64,000 bases of DNA from Anaspis maculata (Eukaryota > Arthropoda > Insecta > Coleoptera > Scraptiidae). A model generated the notes under the pieces. It did not search any database and was not told where the DNA came from. It worked only from the letters and a program-made list of their open reading frames with translations. Position 1 is the first letter of the stretch, and each line of letters begins with the position of its first letter. The stretch spans positions 33,847,681 to 33,911,680 of the forward strand of contig OX421965.1 in NCBI GenBank assembly GCA_949128115.1. Direction: 5' to 3'. Position numbers and translations under genes: made by a program. Below, in pieces: positions 22,481 through 33,676 of this stretch.

Positions 22481-24440
22481 AATTTCCAAAGAGGAAAGTG
22501 GACAGTTTAAAATCGACAGTTCAATCCCTATCGAACAACAGTGACAGTGAGAAGAAGATTTTAGCTGTAGTGTGGGATCCTAACACACTACCACACATAC
22601 CTGTTTGGGCCGAAATTCGAACTTCGAACAGATCATCTACCACTTGTGACCGTTCTGAGAAATCCAAGGTCATTGCCCAGTTTGCGCATCGAAAGATTGT
22701 GCATGAGAATTCAGTAATACGAATTCGAAGTTACATATCAACAAGGCAAGTCAAATTTTTCAGACTACCTACCTATGAATAAATCCGAACTTCTGGACGT
22801 CACCACGGGCAACAACAAGCAAAGAATCGCAGAAGTTGCAGAATCTCGTGAACTCCGCAACTATAACACTCGCAAGGTTATCGGTGTTGAAGACATTCAA
22901 AAGGAGACTCAAGGCGGCAAGACTCCGCATACTCTATCAGAGCACTTAAAATTGACTCAAGAGAAAGTAAATATGTAACAAACATGAAACGTTCATGAAA
23001 ATCAAACCCGGACTGACAAGAGGATGAAGAAGAATTATTAGCCAGCTTAGAAGAAGAAGAAGCGGTAACCTTGGTCACCTACAACGTTTATCGTGTATTT
23101 TTTAGCATGCATCATTTCCAGAAGTCATCACTCTGAAGAAAAAAACAAATACCCGATATATCGCTCAAATAACTTAAAAAGTATAACATCACTGGATTGA
23201 ACAATCAACAATCACCAACAATTTACAATTACATCGTGAATAAGATATATGCCTAGGTAATATTCCCAAACAGCTGTTCGAACAACTTGACTATGTTGCC
23301 ACTTTTCCAAACGAACTATATTTAATTGTTTGTATCAGAAGATGATTAATACACATGATTTCCATTCGTCAAAGTCTTATCATCAGCAAAGTTCAAAATT
23401 CAAGCGATTCCTCCTCACAACACAACTCTTGGAGATAAATCATTGAACAGTAACAATACTATTCCGGGTGCCAATGGCACAGAAGAAGGCTTGTTTATAG
23501 TATGGACTTCACAGATCAACTTGAAGACTTTTCATGAACAGAACTATTGAACGATGCTACACCAAGTTGAAAAATAAATGACCTTTTCAAATATGAACAT
23601 CATTTCCAATGTTGCACACACATGCATGGTATCCCACACCGAATACTGCGGGTCCGTTCCGCGTGAAAACTGGAAACACAACGGGAGACGAGGAGGAAAG
23701 CAAGACGGATGCAAAGCGTAAACTGGAAACCTCTGAAGTTCAAAGCTGCAAAGCTAAGTCCAAATGCACAGGAGGGCTGTTCACGAAAGCTGAATCAATG
23801 GATGAAGAGAGGGAAAGAAGAAAGGTCAATGGAATGCTTGATCACCATCTGAGTCATCTGACTCGGCAGATTCAGAACTTCTAGTATTACTTTCTCAGCA
23901 GGTCAAGGGTTTGGGCAAAAGGTGAGAAACTGAGGAATCTCTGTACCTAGGTACTGTTGTGCCATAAATATGAAATTTTAAACACGTTATTTTGGTAAAT
24001 GAGACAAGAACATGGCGAAATGAAGCCGGAGGTCGAGTTTGGAGTTCGATTGTTGCAAGACAACTTGCTTGACTTCATGTTGTACGATGAAGAAACGTAT
24101 GGAAGAATAGTGTAAACGGCTGGAGCAGTATAACGGGAAAAAGAGAAGGCAAAGTTCATATTCGACTGTCTACCTCAGCTACTAATAAACTGTGCAAGCT
24201 GGTCAAAACACAAATGACTACGGGGAACACGATAAGCTTGTACCGTGACCACTGTGAGGTCCGTATGCCTGTATCAGGGAGCGTACAATTTGAACCACGG
24301 ACAGTAATTGCTTCCCAAAACAGTGCAACCCAAGCAAAAGCCACCCTGGTAGCAGCCAACAGTGCACCAGACCCATGATCGACTAGACCCACCTCATTAA
24401 GACTCCAAGCAACCAACTATACTTTGAGTAATCGTCATGA
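22481..24440. other. non-coding stretch with unrecognised small frames
   Basis: Plus-strand frames at 22498-22782, 22775-22978 and 23609-23884 are polar and open but I recognise no domain. They could be remnants of an unidentified element or chance. No terminal repeats or tails were seen. Confidence 0.35.
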
Positions 24441-25648
24441 TTATGCGACTCATTCTCTGCAGTTTGCTTCTTTGTGTTGTGTCGCTACTCGCACTTGAGA
24501 TCTGCCCTGTCTATGCAACCAACCAGTGAGTTTGATGCGCAGTGGGCTTTCTGCATCGTGTGTTGCTGTGGAAGCCCATTATGCGTGGGAGCGTGGAACA
24601 TGGGTTTTTACACAGAAGGTATGCTGCTTCTATGCCTAGTGGAACTAATAAATGTAGTGGTGGGTTTTTGCACAATGGGAGGAGAGCATGGTGGGAGCTT
24701 TTGCGCTTTTGCGCTGAAAGTCACGACCTTGTGGCATTTTGCTTGGTGCTCTTCCTCTGTTGTTGGCTGTATGCATAGTAAGACGATTCTTCCGTGCGCC
24801 ACTGGTTAGGTGGAATGTTCATGTTACCTTTTTCGTAGTTGCGGATGCCTTCAGAATCTTCCCCTGTACAACTGGCAGTAGCCACCCAGAGGGAAAGAAA
24901 TTGAAAATACTGAATAAATATATGATCGGTCGTAAATTTAGCGCCCGAGCGCGCCGCCGCCCCGATCGGATTTTTCCAATACGTGCAGTATCTGCATGGG
25001 GGTGTGATTTGTGTCTATTTCGCGTTGGTTTTTGTGTGCGTTTTTTCGGTAATTAATTGCAAACAGTGGATTCAGTTATTCGGGCGTCCGGGTCCGGCGG
25101 ACATTATCAGCGTTATTGGAATCGTGGCAGGCGCTGCCTCGGTAATGGTGCTGGTGGTGGTGCTCTGTGCATGGTATGGTATTGTATGTGTGCACGTATG
25201 TATAGTATATAGTATAGGCCTGGTAGCCTGGTGGGTTTGTTCGCGATGCTCAGCTATTTACGTAATGATGCAGTAAATTTGTGTAATTTGAATGGGGCCT
25301 CGGGTATTCGGGGGGATTTAGCGACTTTTGGAACGGATTCAGGCCGGCCGTTATTAAATATTTCAAGTATCGATTCCGTAGGACTGCCATATACGCCGTT
25401 AGCCGTTCTTTAAAAACACCTACACATATCCACACACATAGACAATGTAGGTGTAGGGTGTTTGAAAAACTGTGAAAAACCTACCTGATACCTTTAAATT
25501 TTGTCAAGCCACAAGCACAAGATGAACCCTGAAAATTGGGGAGCAAGGTCCAAGGAAGGGGCTGTTGCTTGAGTTGCTGCCTGAACGAGGAGGTCTTCAC
25601 CTTCCTGGACTGGCATGACGTCGGATTGCCTTTGTTGCCCCTTCAGCC
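24441..25648. other. non-coding stretch, no gene recognised
   Basis: Includes GC-rich sequence at 24940-24975 and a short GGTGCT/GGTGGT repeat near 25145. Frames 24474-24809 and 24983-25276 encode Cys- and Val-rich strings without a known motif and look like chance. Confidence 0.4.
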
Positions 25649-25651
25649 TTA

Positions 25652-27477
25652 TAGTACGGTGGTTAAGCGCCAAAAAAAGCTCGAACTATGCATTTTGAGC
25701 TTAAGCAATGCGCTTTTGGGGTTCGATTGGGGATACCCAAACCTTAATTTCAAGAGTTGGAGACATCGGTGCACTCGATGCGGAGGGGGTCTGGGGGGCC
25801 CTTGAAAGTTGAAGGTGCGAGGCTTCCCACCAAATCACCATACCACCACGTAATTCCTACTTGGATGTCATCAAACGACTCTAACCTACACATTGACAAC
25901 ATTTGTTACCATGTCCCAACAGTTCTTCACACTGAAAAAAATTAATTCTTATGACAGATCGGAAAAACAGTTTTTCTCAATTCTTCATCCCCACAACGAA
26001 TAAACTGCCAAGTATGGTGTCATTTTGGAGTAAACGGCATCCTCTAATTCCATTCACCGAGTCAAAATGTTTGTGAGACCACCGTGCAAAGAATGGCACG
26101 CCAAGAAGTGAGCATTTTCAAGCACCTCATTTAACAGTAGTTTCTTGGCTGTTACCAATCGATATGATTGATAATTTGGTCATGGATCAATAACTTGAAC
26201 TCTTTTGTAACGGTAATGCATGTGAATGAAACTCGAGGCGAGCGTGGAGGCCTGGAAAAAAGATTTTTCTCCAGCGGTCGAATTTATTTCACGCCTACTG
26301 AGCGTTAGTTTGTTGGGCTCAGGCAGGCAGCGTTTGGATAGGTTTGGAGACAAAATTTTCATATGTCTATGAAGCTGAGTAGCATAATTCTGGAAACTGA
26401 TCTGAGAATCATCAAAGATTGTTTTGACGGTCACTAGGTACCCCCATGGGGATATACTGCACAGAGATCATGGCTGACGACGGAGGGCATTCAACTTTTA
26501 AAGTGTTATTTTCTTTTTTCCTCTACCAACCTTCAAGGTTGTTATCATTTTGTACGTGTAAGTTTTCTTATGTTTGGAGAAGAAATAATTTTATAAAAAC
26601 AACCGTGAAAATGACTGTCAGAGTGGCAGAGAATAAGATCATGGGCATTGAATTCCCTCCGCCGTTAGCCATCACTTCTGCAGTTAACCCCCATGTGGGT
26701 ACTGACCGGCAAAACAATCATTGATGATTCATAAATCAATTTCCAGAATTAAACTGCTCAAATTTTCAGATAGATATGAAAATTTTGCTTCCAAAGCTAT
26801 CCAAACGCTCCCTACCTGAGCCCCGCGGACTGACGCTCAGTAGGCGTGAAAAAAAATTCGACCGCTGGAGAAAAATATTTTTCCCAGGCCTCCACGCTCG
26901 TGTCGAGTTTCATTCACATGCATTACCGTTACAAAAGAGTTCAAGTTATTGATCCATGACCAAATCATCAATCATATCGATTGGTAACAGCCAAGAAACT
27001 ACTGTTAAATGAGGTGCTTGGAAATGCTCACTTCTTGGCGTGCCATTCTTTGCACGGTGGTCTCACAAACATTTTGACTCGGTAAATGGAATCAGAGGAT
27101 GCCGTTTACTCCAAAATGACACCATACTTGGCAGTTTATTCGTTGTGGGGATGAAGAATTGAGAAAAACTGTTTTTCCGATCTGTCATAAGAATTAATTT
27201 TTTTCAGTGTGAAGAACTGTTGGGACATGGTAACAAATGTTGTCAATGTGTAGGTTAGAGTCGTTTGATGACATCCAAGTAGGAATTACGTGGTGGTATG
27301 GTGATTTGGTGGGAAGACTCGCACCTTCAACTTTCAAGGGCCCCCCAGACCCCCTTCGCATCGAGTGCACCGATGTCTCCAACTCTTGAAATTAAAGTTG
27401 AGGGACCCCCAATCAAACCTCAAAAGCGCATTGCTCAAGCTCAAAATGCATAGTTAGAACGCTTAACCACCGGACTA
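25652..27477. mobile_element. foldback element FB2 (1826 bp)
   Basis: A second large palindrome with arms of about 790 bases around a centre near 26565. Ends are TAGTACGGTGGTTAAGCG and the complement of TAGTCCGGTGGTTAAGCG. TTA occurs directly outside both ends (25649-25651 and 27478-27480), a 3-bp target duplication. Each arm holds a G-rich tract (25783-25798; C-rich at 27335-27355) and the box AAGTATGGTGTCATTTTGG (26010; mirrored near 27125). Nothing is encoded; matching open frames on both arms (25757-25945 and 27194-27382) are only a result of the palindrome. Confidence 0.85.
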
Positions 27478-27480
27478 TTA

Positions 27481-27809
27481 GGAGCACTCTCAAATTAGCG
27501 ACCGATTCGAGGACCAATCAGTTTTTGTACAAAAATACCTTTGTAATGATCGATGGACATACATACGTGTCAGGTGTGACTCAAGTGCTTTGTTTGACTA
27601 GTATGAATGAGTGTGCATTTATCGTTATACAGTGAGTTGCTATAATCCCCTTCTACAAGACTACTCCCTCTACATCTTCCTTTAATTTAAAAAAATATAT
27701 TTTATTGCTATTTTTTTTTTGTAAAGCTCCAATTTTCATATAAGATTCATTAAAAACAAGTGAAAATATACAATGTTATCAAAATAGCAAATTCAGCTGA
27801 AAATAACTG
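27481..27809. other. spacer between repeats
   Basis: AT-rich non-coding sequence. At 27634-27675 it holds GAGTTGCTATAATCCCCTTC, which is repeated in direct orientation at 33611-33663. Confidence 0.4.
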
Positions 27810-28505
27810 CGAATGGAACACAAGCAAAATAATTTTTTTCGAAAATCATGAGCAAAATTTTGAATGAATTCGTGTCTTTTCTCAAAACACCTTAGAACAA
27901 TAAAATGACAGTGATAAAATGACAAAACATGGATGAAAGACAACAAAATACAAACACAAATGAAACAAGAAAAATCATTACAAGTTATTCAGACAATGCA
28001 GGAATTTACAACAATCAAATAAACACAAAATCAGATTAGCAAAACAAAACAAGAAATCATGAAGCATGTCAAACTGTCAATTGATTGGCAAAGGAAAAGT
28101 GACGTATTCGCTGACAGGCACACATGGAAAGAACGCGTCAAAGAAACCCCTGCGTATTGCCTGAGTGAGTGCTGGAAAATGTCTCCCCCAAATAATCTGA
28201 ACAAAAGTCAAGTGTGAATGAGTCATGATGAAAAGTGGAGAGAAGTCATTCCAGTAATGCATTTTTCAAGCCAGCGTAAATTGGTGCTGAAGCCTCTTTG
28301 AAACGTTTCCTTTGTTCACAAGTTATTCACGTAACAACAAAAGGAAACTCGCTCGCATACGCTTCGGAAAGAACTTTACGCCCAGCAATTAATTTTAACA
28401 CATTTCAAACAAAAGCAGTCAGATTGATGGATGAGTGAACAATAAAGGAGGATCGGTAAACAAGTAGATGAATAAACAAGAAACAAATGGGAGATTATTG
28501 AGCAG
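27810..28505. repeat. dispersed repeat D1, copy A
   Basis: About 700 bases align with 41950-42600 in the same orientation. Shared strings include GTGACGTATTCGCTGACAGG, TGCGTATTGCCTG and GTGTGAATGAGTCATGATGA. Divergence is moderate, with small indels. No coding region or terminal motif identifies the element. Copy A ends at the tail of the minus-strand LINE, copy B at the transposon starting at 42708. Confidence 0.75.
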
Positions 28506-30518
28506 AGAAGTCAACAAGAAATAAATAAATAAATAAATAAATACTGTTTATTGCCTTGAAGTTAAAACTTATCGACATTGTCACAATGATGCATTTAGCA
28601 CAAAACAAAAACAAATGATAAACAAACTAAGACATATAAATAATACATTATTCACGAAATATAACCATGCGGAAGCAGAAAGAATCCACCACGCGTCCAC
28701 TCTACATTCACGTCACGGAAGTAGCCTCAAAGAATTCCTCAAAGGAGTACACCGCACGCCCTAGGAGCAGCCTCTTGACCGATTTGACAAAACCGAGGCG
28801 AGTGTCCATTCTCCTGACCTCAGACAGGAGGTGGTTATAGAACCTCACGGCCATGATGCAAGTGCTTCGCGCAGATTTAGCAGTCTTATGTGGCGGAACG
28901 CAAAGCCGACCCCTCTGTCGTGTCACACACCCACCACCGCCATCACCTGACTTGGGGAACTTCGGCAAGTTGTCACGAACATAAACGACGCGACACAGGC
29001 TAATATATACAACGAGTACACAGTTAAAATCTGTAGGTCACAAAAAAGTACCCGACAGGAATGTTGACGGTCCACCGAACAAATGCTACGAATGATTTTT
29101 TTTGCAATATAAAAATGTCCTTAAATCCAACACATCTTCCCCAACACAAGATACCGTAAGAAAGAGCAGACTGCACATGGGCGAAGTAGTAGGTCAGAAG
29201 AGTTGCTCTAGTAACGATTCCGCGTAACTTCCACAAGGCAAAGCTATGTCTAGCTAATTTACCCTTGACATCCTCCACCTGGCCTGACCAAGTCAATCCC
29301 CTATCAATGCGCAGTCCAAGGAACTTGACAGAAGGGTTCTGAGCCAAGGACCTACCATTCAGTCTGGTAAGAAGACTGTAATCCAATACATTCTTCGAAA
29401 ATAAAACAAGTGCAGACTTATCCTCATTAAGGACTAATCCATTGCAGCTTGACCAGCCAGAAATCGCTCTGTTGACAGAATCACATATCCTCACCACATC
29501 ATCAATCACGCCAGCGGACACACACATCGAAACGTCATCGGCATACAGAGTACACAGTGAATCACATTCAGCAGAAGATATGTCATTTATATAAACATTG
29601 AACAGAGTGGGTCCAACGTTACTACCCTGAGCAACACCAGAGGTCAACCCAACTCTTCTCGAGTGGTAGGAGACTCCACGCTTACTTACAGATACAAACT
29701 GCTCTCTACCTGTCAAGTATGACCGAATCCATTTCAACGCATTACCCCTGACACCGTACCTCTCCAACTTGGTCAGCAGCAATGAATGACTTACAGTGTC
29801 AGAAGCCTTGGAAAAATCATAGAAAACGCAGGCACTTCGATGTCCACTCTCAAAATTCGACAGTAAATGGCTGTACAATCGATACACCGCTCCCTGAGTT
29901 GAATGACCCGCCCTGAAACCAAACTGGGAATCTGAGAGAATATTGGCACTTCTCAAGAAACTCTCCAGTCGGGTCAAATAGGCCTTTTCAAAAATTTTCG
30001 AAAAAACAGACAACAGTGAAACGGGCCTATAGTTTGACAAGACTGATGTATCCCCTTTTTTGTGAACTGGTATAACCTTTGCAATACGCAATTCCGCCGG
30101 GAAAATACCATTCTCGAAAGAAACGTTGACCAAGGCAGTCAGTGGCGACATAATGTAATCCACCACATGTCGTAAGATAGAGCATGGTTTGTCGTCGTAC
30201 CCAGCCGAACTTTTGGAGGTCACCGAAATAATGATCTTTCTAACTTCATCCTCATCCACACAACCAAGAAACATCGAGTTTTCATGCCTAGGAATTCTTA
30301 CACACTTCACATCAACACTCGCATCACCCAGCAGCTTATCAACAGATCCAGAAAAATAGTCACTAAAAGCACATGCAATCTCATTCATATCAAACAAGAC
30401 AACAAACACGCGAATATAAATAAATATTGCGCCTCTTAGGGCCATATAGCGGGCACCTCGCATTTTTATGAAACAAAGCTCTCCGACCACCACAACACCA
30501 GACGATCGAACCGAACAA

Positions 30519-30566
30519 CTGCACAGACACGTGTTTCGCCCCTACTGGGGGCTCATCAGTGCGCAG
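30519..30566 (-). ncRNA. hammerhead ribozyme motif, arm 1
   Basis: Mirror copy of the motif at 30886-30933, read on the minus strand. It has CUGAUGA (30559-30553), a five-pair GC stem II with loop CAGUA, GAA (537-535 of the 30 kb block), a self-complementary ACAC/GUGU stem III and the cleavage triplet GUC. Predicted cleavage is after the C complementary to position 30526. All core residues are present. Confidence 0.88.
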
Positions 30567-30885
30567 GCGTGATCAGCTCAACCATCCGATGCTGTGGCAG
30601 TCAGAGAACTCATGGTAATATACACCCAAGAGGACTTTAACATTGCTCTACTCGGCTTGAGTATACATGTGTACATCTACCATCGATGCTCTCTTGGCGA
30701 CGGTGTTGCTTTACGTGGAATTCTGTTAATTCCCTCGCATGCCTGATGCCTTGAAATATAGCATCTGCGGAATGCCTTTGATAGATGGCGCCGCTTGGAG
30801 GACTCACATATTAGGAGTCCTCTTGGGTGTATATTACCATGAGTTCTCTGACTGCCACAGCATCGGATGGTTGAGCTGATCACGC

Positions 30886-30933
30886 CTGCGCACTGATGAG
30901 CCCCCAGTAGGGGCGAAACACGTGTCTGTGCAG
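30886..30933 (+). ncRNA. hammerhead ribozyme motif, arm 2
   Basis: Type I hammerhead. Stem I is CUGCGCA (30886-30892) with UGUGCAG (30927-30933), seven pairs including one G-U. The core CUGAUGA is at 30893-30899. Stem II is GCCCC/GGGGC (30900-30904 and 30910-30914) closing loop CAGUA. GAA is at 30915-30917. Stem III is ACAC/GUGU (30918-30925) with no loop, then C at 30926, so the cleavage site is between 30926 and 30927. Such minimal stem III motifs are known from Penelope-like elements and retrozymes, where they work as dimers. Every invariant core base is intact. Confidence 0.9.
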
Positions 30934-31915
30934 TTGTTCGGTTCGATCGTCTGGTGTTGTGGTGGTCGGAGAGCTTTGTTTCATTCATATCACTCATTCT
31001 CGCACCGTCAGAATCACAAATATTACACAACCTACCGGAGTCTGGGTTATAACCTGTTTCGCCCCTTATTACTTTCCACATCGCTGTCCCAACATTCACA
31101 GATCCAGAGATAATATTACTATTGAAATTCATTTTTGCTTTACTCACCTCAGCGCTTTGGCAAGCCTTCACCTCAGCATACATTCGTCTCAACTCCTCAC
31201 CACAGTTATCATCAGCTCTAATTTCCCTGCTCAAGTCCCTCAAAAGATTACCCCTCCTGATTATATCATGTGTAATCCATTTATTAGTGCTGCGCTTCGA
31301 CGGAGTTACCCGCTTAGATACTAGTGGAAAAGCTGTCTCAAATACCGACCTAAAAGACGAATAGAACTTGGTGAAACTATCACTGCTGAAGGAGGTGCGC
31401 ATCACAAGATACTGAAAATGCTGTACAATGTCAAGATTGTCAAAATCTCTCCTCGTCACGGTAAAGCTATCAGAGTTTCGCTCACCGAAGCCCACCAAGT
31501 CAACCACCTGCGCAAAATGATCCGAAATGTCGGAGTAAACAGTACCGGCCACTACAAATGAAGAATCAACGGTGGTGAATATGTTATCAATCAAGGACCG
31601 CGATCGTCCCTGTACTCTAGAGGGCTCAAACAGACACATATTCAACCCATACATAGCAAAAACACCCCGAAGTCCAGTATGCCTGCCAACTCCAGAGAGG
31701 TCGGTGTTGAAATCTCCACAAGCCACAAGATGACCTGCAAAATCATTAAAATTATTCAAATACAAGTCTATGTTATCAGTGAAAGACTTCAAACAACAAT
31801 CGGGCGAACGGTAAAAACAACTGACTATGAAGGTACCCCCAGCGTGATAAAATTCAACTTCAGCAAACTCAAAAATTCTTTCAACTTTCGCCGGAAAAAG
31901 GGTGCTTCTATTTTT

Positions 31916-32264
31916 TTTTTTTTTTTTTTTTTGAATGTTTCACGACGCAGCAACTACAAGGTTATTAGCGTCGACGGGACATTCAGTGGGTTTTTGGTAC
32001 ACGTCTTCAATTATACTTGAATTGCCTACTGTTACTATGTGAGGCCACAGTACTCCGATAGCACTCAACTCTGTAGTCAGAAATCCATTTTTTCTGTAAC
32101 CGCTGTAGTCAGACAGGTGCAGATATGGCATAGTAAGGTCGGAACAATTTTTGGAATAATCGGACAACACAAAATATCCATGGACGAGGCGGGATTCGAA
32201 CCCGCGCGGTAGATCACGACTGGCTTGGCGCGGCAACACCAAAACCACTCGGCCACCGCCGCTC
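31916..32264 (-). mobile_element. SINE-2, tRNA-headed, inserted in LINE-1b
   Basis: Minus strand: a tRNA-like head (about 32264-32165) with A box GTGGCCGAGTGG and B box GGTTCGAATCC, a 240-base body ending GTTGCTGCGTCGTGAAACATTC, and an A-tail (31932-31911 as T on plus). CTTCTATTTTT flanks both sides (31905-31915 and 32265-32275). The head resembles a type II tRNA (Ser/Leu), with a long variable part. RNA polymerase III would transcribe it; mobilisation would need a LINE in trans. Confidence 0.88.
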
Positions 32265-32435
32265 CTTCTATTTTTAAAACGCATATGATTCTTTGCAAGG
32301 ATAGCAACACCGCCACCACGCAACGACAGCCGACAAAAACACGATACAATTCGATATCCCTCAACATTTATAACAGTCATTTCATCTTCCGAAAGCCAAG
32401 TCTCCGTTAAGCACACAATATCTGGATACTTCAAA

Positions 32436-33434
32436 CTATGAAGGAGAAGTCCCAGGGACCCTTCTTTGTTTCGCAGGCTTCTGATGTTGAGGTTTAGAAT
32501 CCGAACGGTGCCCTCGACTGGCGGATCGAAAAAAATAGTCCGAGACCTCTATTCCATTCGGCCACACATCTGGATTTCTCAATCGGTCGATCAAGGACTC
32601 ATCGACGCCAACTCGAAATGAACTAAAAGCCGCTCCCTTGGACACCTTCTCAACAATAAACTCGTCTTGGGGAAACTGGCTTCTCAAAAATGCGGCCAAG
32701 TCTTCTTCCGTATATGTCGTTTTATACCTCTTGGCCAGAATCCATTTTTTTCTTACCGCAGCCACATCACCCGCAGTCTGATTGCTGCCGTGAAAAGAAG
32801 TAGCTCTAACAGGCGGCGAGCCATCCCGCAACAGGAGAGGTGAGGCGCACCTGTTTCCAGTCTTGTGGGAATGCTGCACAGAGACAATTGCATTGGCGAC
32901 CTGTTCCTTCGTCACAACGGCCTTTCTATTCCGCTGTCCTCCTGTGCTGGAAGTTTTCTGGTTTGCCTCTGGTTTTTGTTGATCGCCCGTTATTTTCAAA
33001 TTCACTATTTGCGATGCCGTCTTCTTATCATTCTGTTTTTCGGGCCGGTGTTGGTTGTGCTTAGATAAGAGCTTGACCTTGTCTTTTAGCTCGGCAATTA
33101 TTGCATCTTTGAGAGCAACTATATACCTAACTATTTTAAGATCCACCACTCTACCCTTCGCAGTGTCTTCACTGACGGTGCTCCAGAAATCAGCTTCATC
33201 CATCTCGGAGATAACATCGGCATCCCCAGGTGGTTCCACTTCCACAGCAGCATCAACAACATCGTCGCTTCCACAACAAATAATGCCGTCATCGACAAAT
33301 CTCACGCTCTTGTAGGATCTTGAACAGCTCCGGTGAAACACAGCATTGCACACCAAACACTTTAGACCATTACTTGGTGGTCTTTTACATTTTCTGCACA
33401 GAGCAGAGTTATCAACATTCACATTCGGCGCCAT
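32436..33434 (-). CDS. LINE-1b ORF1 (PHD-type finger protein)
   Basis: An intact 332-codon frame beginning MAPNVNVDNSALCRKCKRPP. Residues 13-55 have the PHD-like pattern C-x2-C, C-x2-C, H-x2-C, CC (ALCRKC, KCLVCNAVFHRSC, IICC). Then come an acidic stretch (residues 60-85), a hydrophobic helix (about 100-125: DLKIVRYIVALKDAIIAELKDKVKLL) and a basic linker. The C-terminal domain ends with WPNGIEVSDYFF near residue 295. It is the counterpart of ORF1 in the LINE at 10853. Such proteins bind element RNA. The frame itself is unbroken although ORF2 is dead, so expression as a protein is possible but not expected. Confidence 0.85.
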   Translation of the reverse strand: MAPNVNVDNSALCRKCKRPPSNGLKCLVCNAVFHRSCSRSYKSVRFVDDGIICCGSDDVVDAAVEVEPPGDADVISEMDEADFWSTVSEDTAKGRVVDLKIVRYIVALKDAIIAELKDKVKLLSKHNQHRPEKQNDKKTASQIVNLKITGDQQKPEANQKTSSTGGQRNRKAVVTKEQVANAIVSVQHSHKTGNRCASPLLLRDGSPPVRATSFHGSNQTAGDVAAVRKKWILAKRYKTTYTEEDLAAFLRSQFPQDEFIVEKVSKGAAFSSFRVGVDESLIDRLRNPDVWPNGIEVSDYFFRSASRGHRSDSKPQHQKPAKQRRVPGTSPS

Positions 33435-33676
33435 TGTTGTTGTGAGAAATGAATGAAAGAAATGATACCAAGGGAAAATACCACAAATGTTCAGTAGTTC
33501 ACAACAGCTTGTAGGTATGCATTTTCTGTGGTCAGTCAGCTGGCATTGACCTAGAATTCAGCTGAGAAAATCCTCAATTAGCTATTTCATGATTGAATTC
33601 TTTGGTGCAACCGATGGTGAGTTGCTATCAATCCCCTTTCACTAGGTACTACTCCCTCTACACTTTACGGCCTTAG
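33435..33676. other. 5' flank of LINE-1b
   Basis: Probably holds the short 5' UTR of the LINE up to about 33470, then unrecognised sequence including the 50-bp string (33611-33663) shared with 27634-27675. Confidence 0.4.

Larger units (their letters stand above)
30393..30980. mobile_element. hammerhead-bearing insertion (Penelope-like non-autonomous candidate)
   Basis: A 588-bp insertion flanked by the 12-bp direct repeat TCATTCATATCA (30381-30392 and 30981-30992). It consists of two inverted arms that I read as identical, 30468-30636 and 30816-30984 (the outer four bases overlap the duplication), a 179-bp centre, and a 75-bp unpaired stretch at the low-coordinate side. Each arm carries a complete type I hammerhead motif. 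Hammerheads inside terminal repeats, often in inverted arrangement, are known from Penelope-like elements; the absence of an RT here means the assignment is inference. No open frame of interest lies inside. Confidence 0.75.
28708..32548 (-). pseudogene. LINE-1b ORF2 (endonuclease-reverse transcriptase), broken
   Basis: The frame opens at 32548, overlapping the end of ORF1 by about 113 bases. Endonuclease motifs: LTETWLSEDE and GGGVAILAKN before the SINE; GDFNTDLSG, SLIDNIF and ISDHFAQ after it. The reverse transcriptase resumes after the second insertion (DMNEIACAFSDYF) with NYRPVSLLS, FYDFSKASDTVSHS (usual F replaced by S), GVAQGSNVGP (usual P replaced by A) and LYADD at 29534-29545. Near 29095 an A/T-run indel and near 28995 another shift break the C-terminal part, which ends in 28968-28708 with FYNHLLSEV and YSFEEFFEA. 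The second insertion plus its duplication is exactly 600 bases, so the frame on either side stays the same. Dead by shifts and insertions. Confidence 0.88.
28510..33434 (-). mobile_element. CR1-like non-LTR retrotransposon LINE-1b, with two nested insertions
   Basis: Read on the minus strand: ORF1 (33434-32436), overlapping ORF2 (32548-28708), 3' UTR and a microsatellite tail of TTTA-type repeats (28545-28515). The architecture and ORF1 finger match LINE-1a at 10853 but the sequences are distant, so it is another family of the same group. It carries a SINE (31916-32264) in the endonuclease part and a hammerhead-bearing element (30393-30980) between endonuclease and RT, both with target duplications. 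Confidence 0.85.

Noticed and set aside
24474..25276. Overlapping Cys/Val-rich frames resembling a membrane protein
   Set aside because: No motif, no consistent frame and G/T-rich composition that favours such residues by chance.
25757..27382. Two nearly identical 62-codon frames on opposite strands (25757-25945 and 27194-27382)
   Set aside because: They are mirror images produced by the palindrome of FB2, not a gene pair.
32165..32264. Possible genuine tRNA-Ser/Leu gene on minus
   Set aside because: It is followed by a SINE body and A-tail, with an 11-bp target duplication around the whole unit, so it is the head of a SINE.
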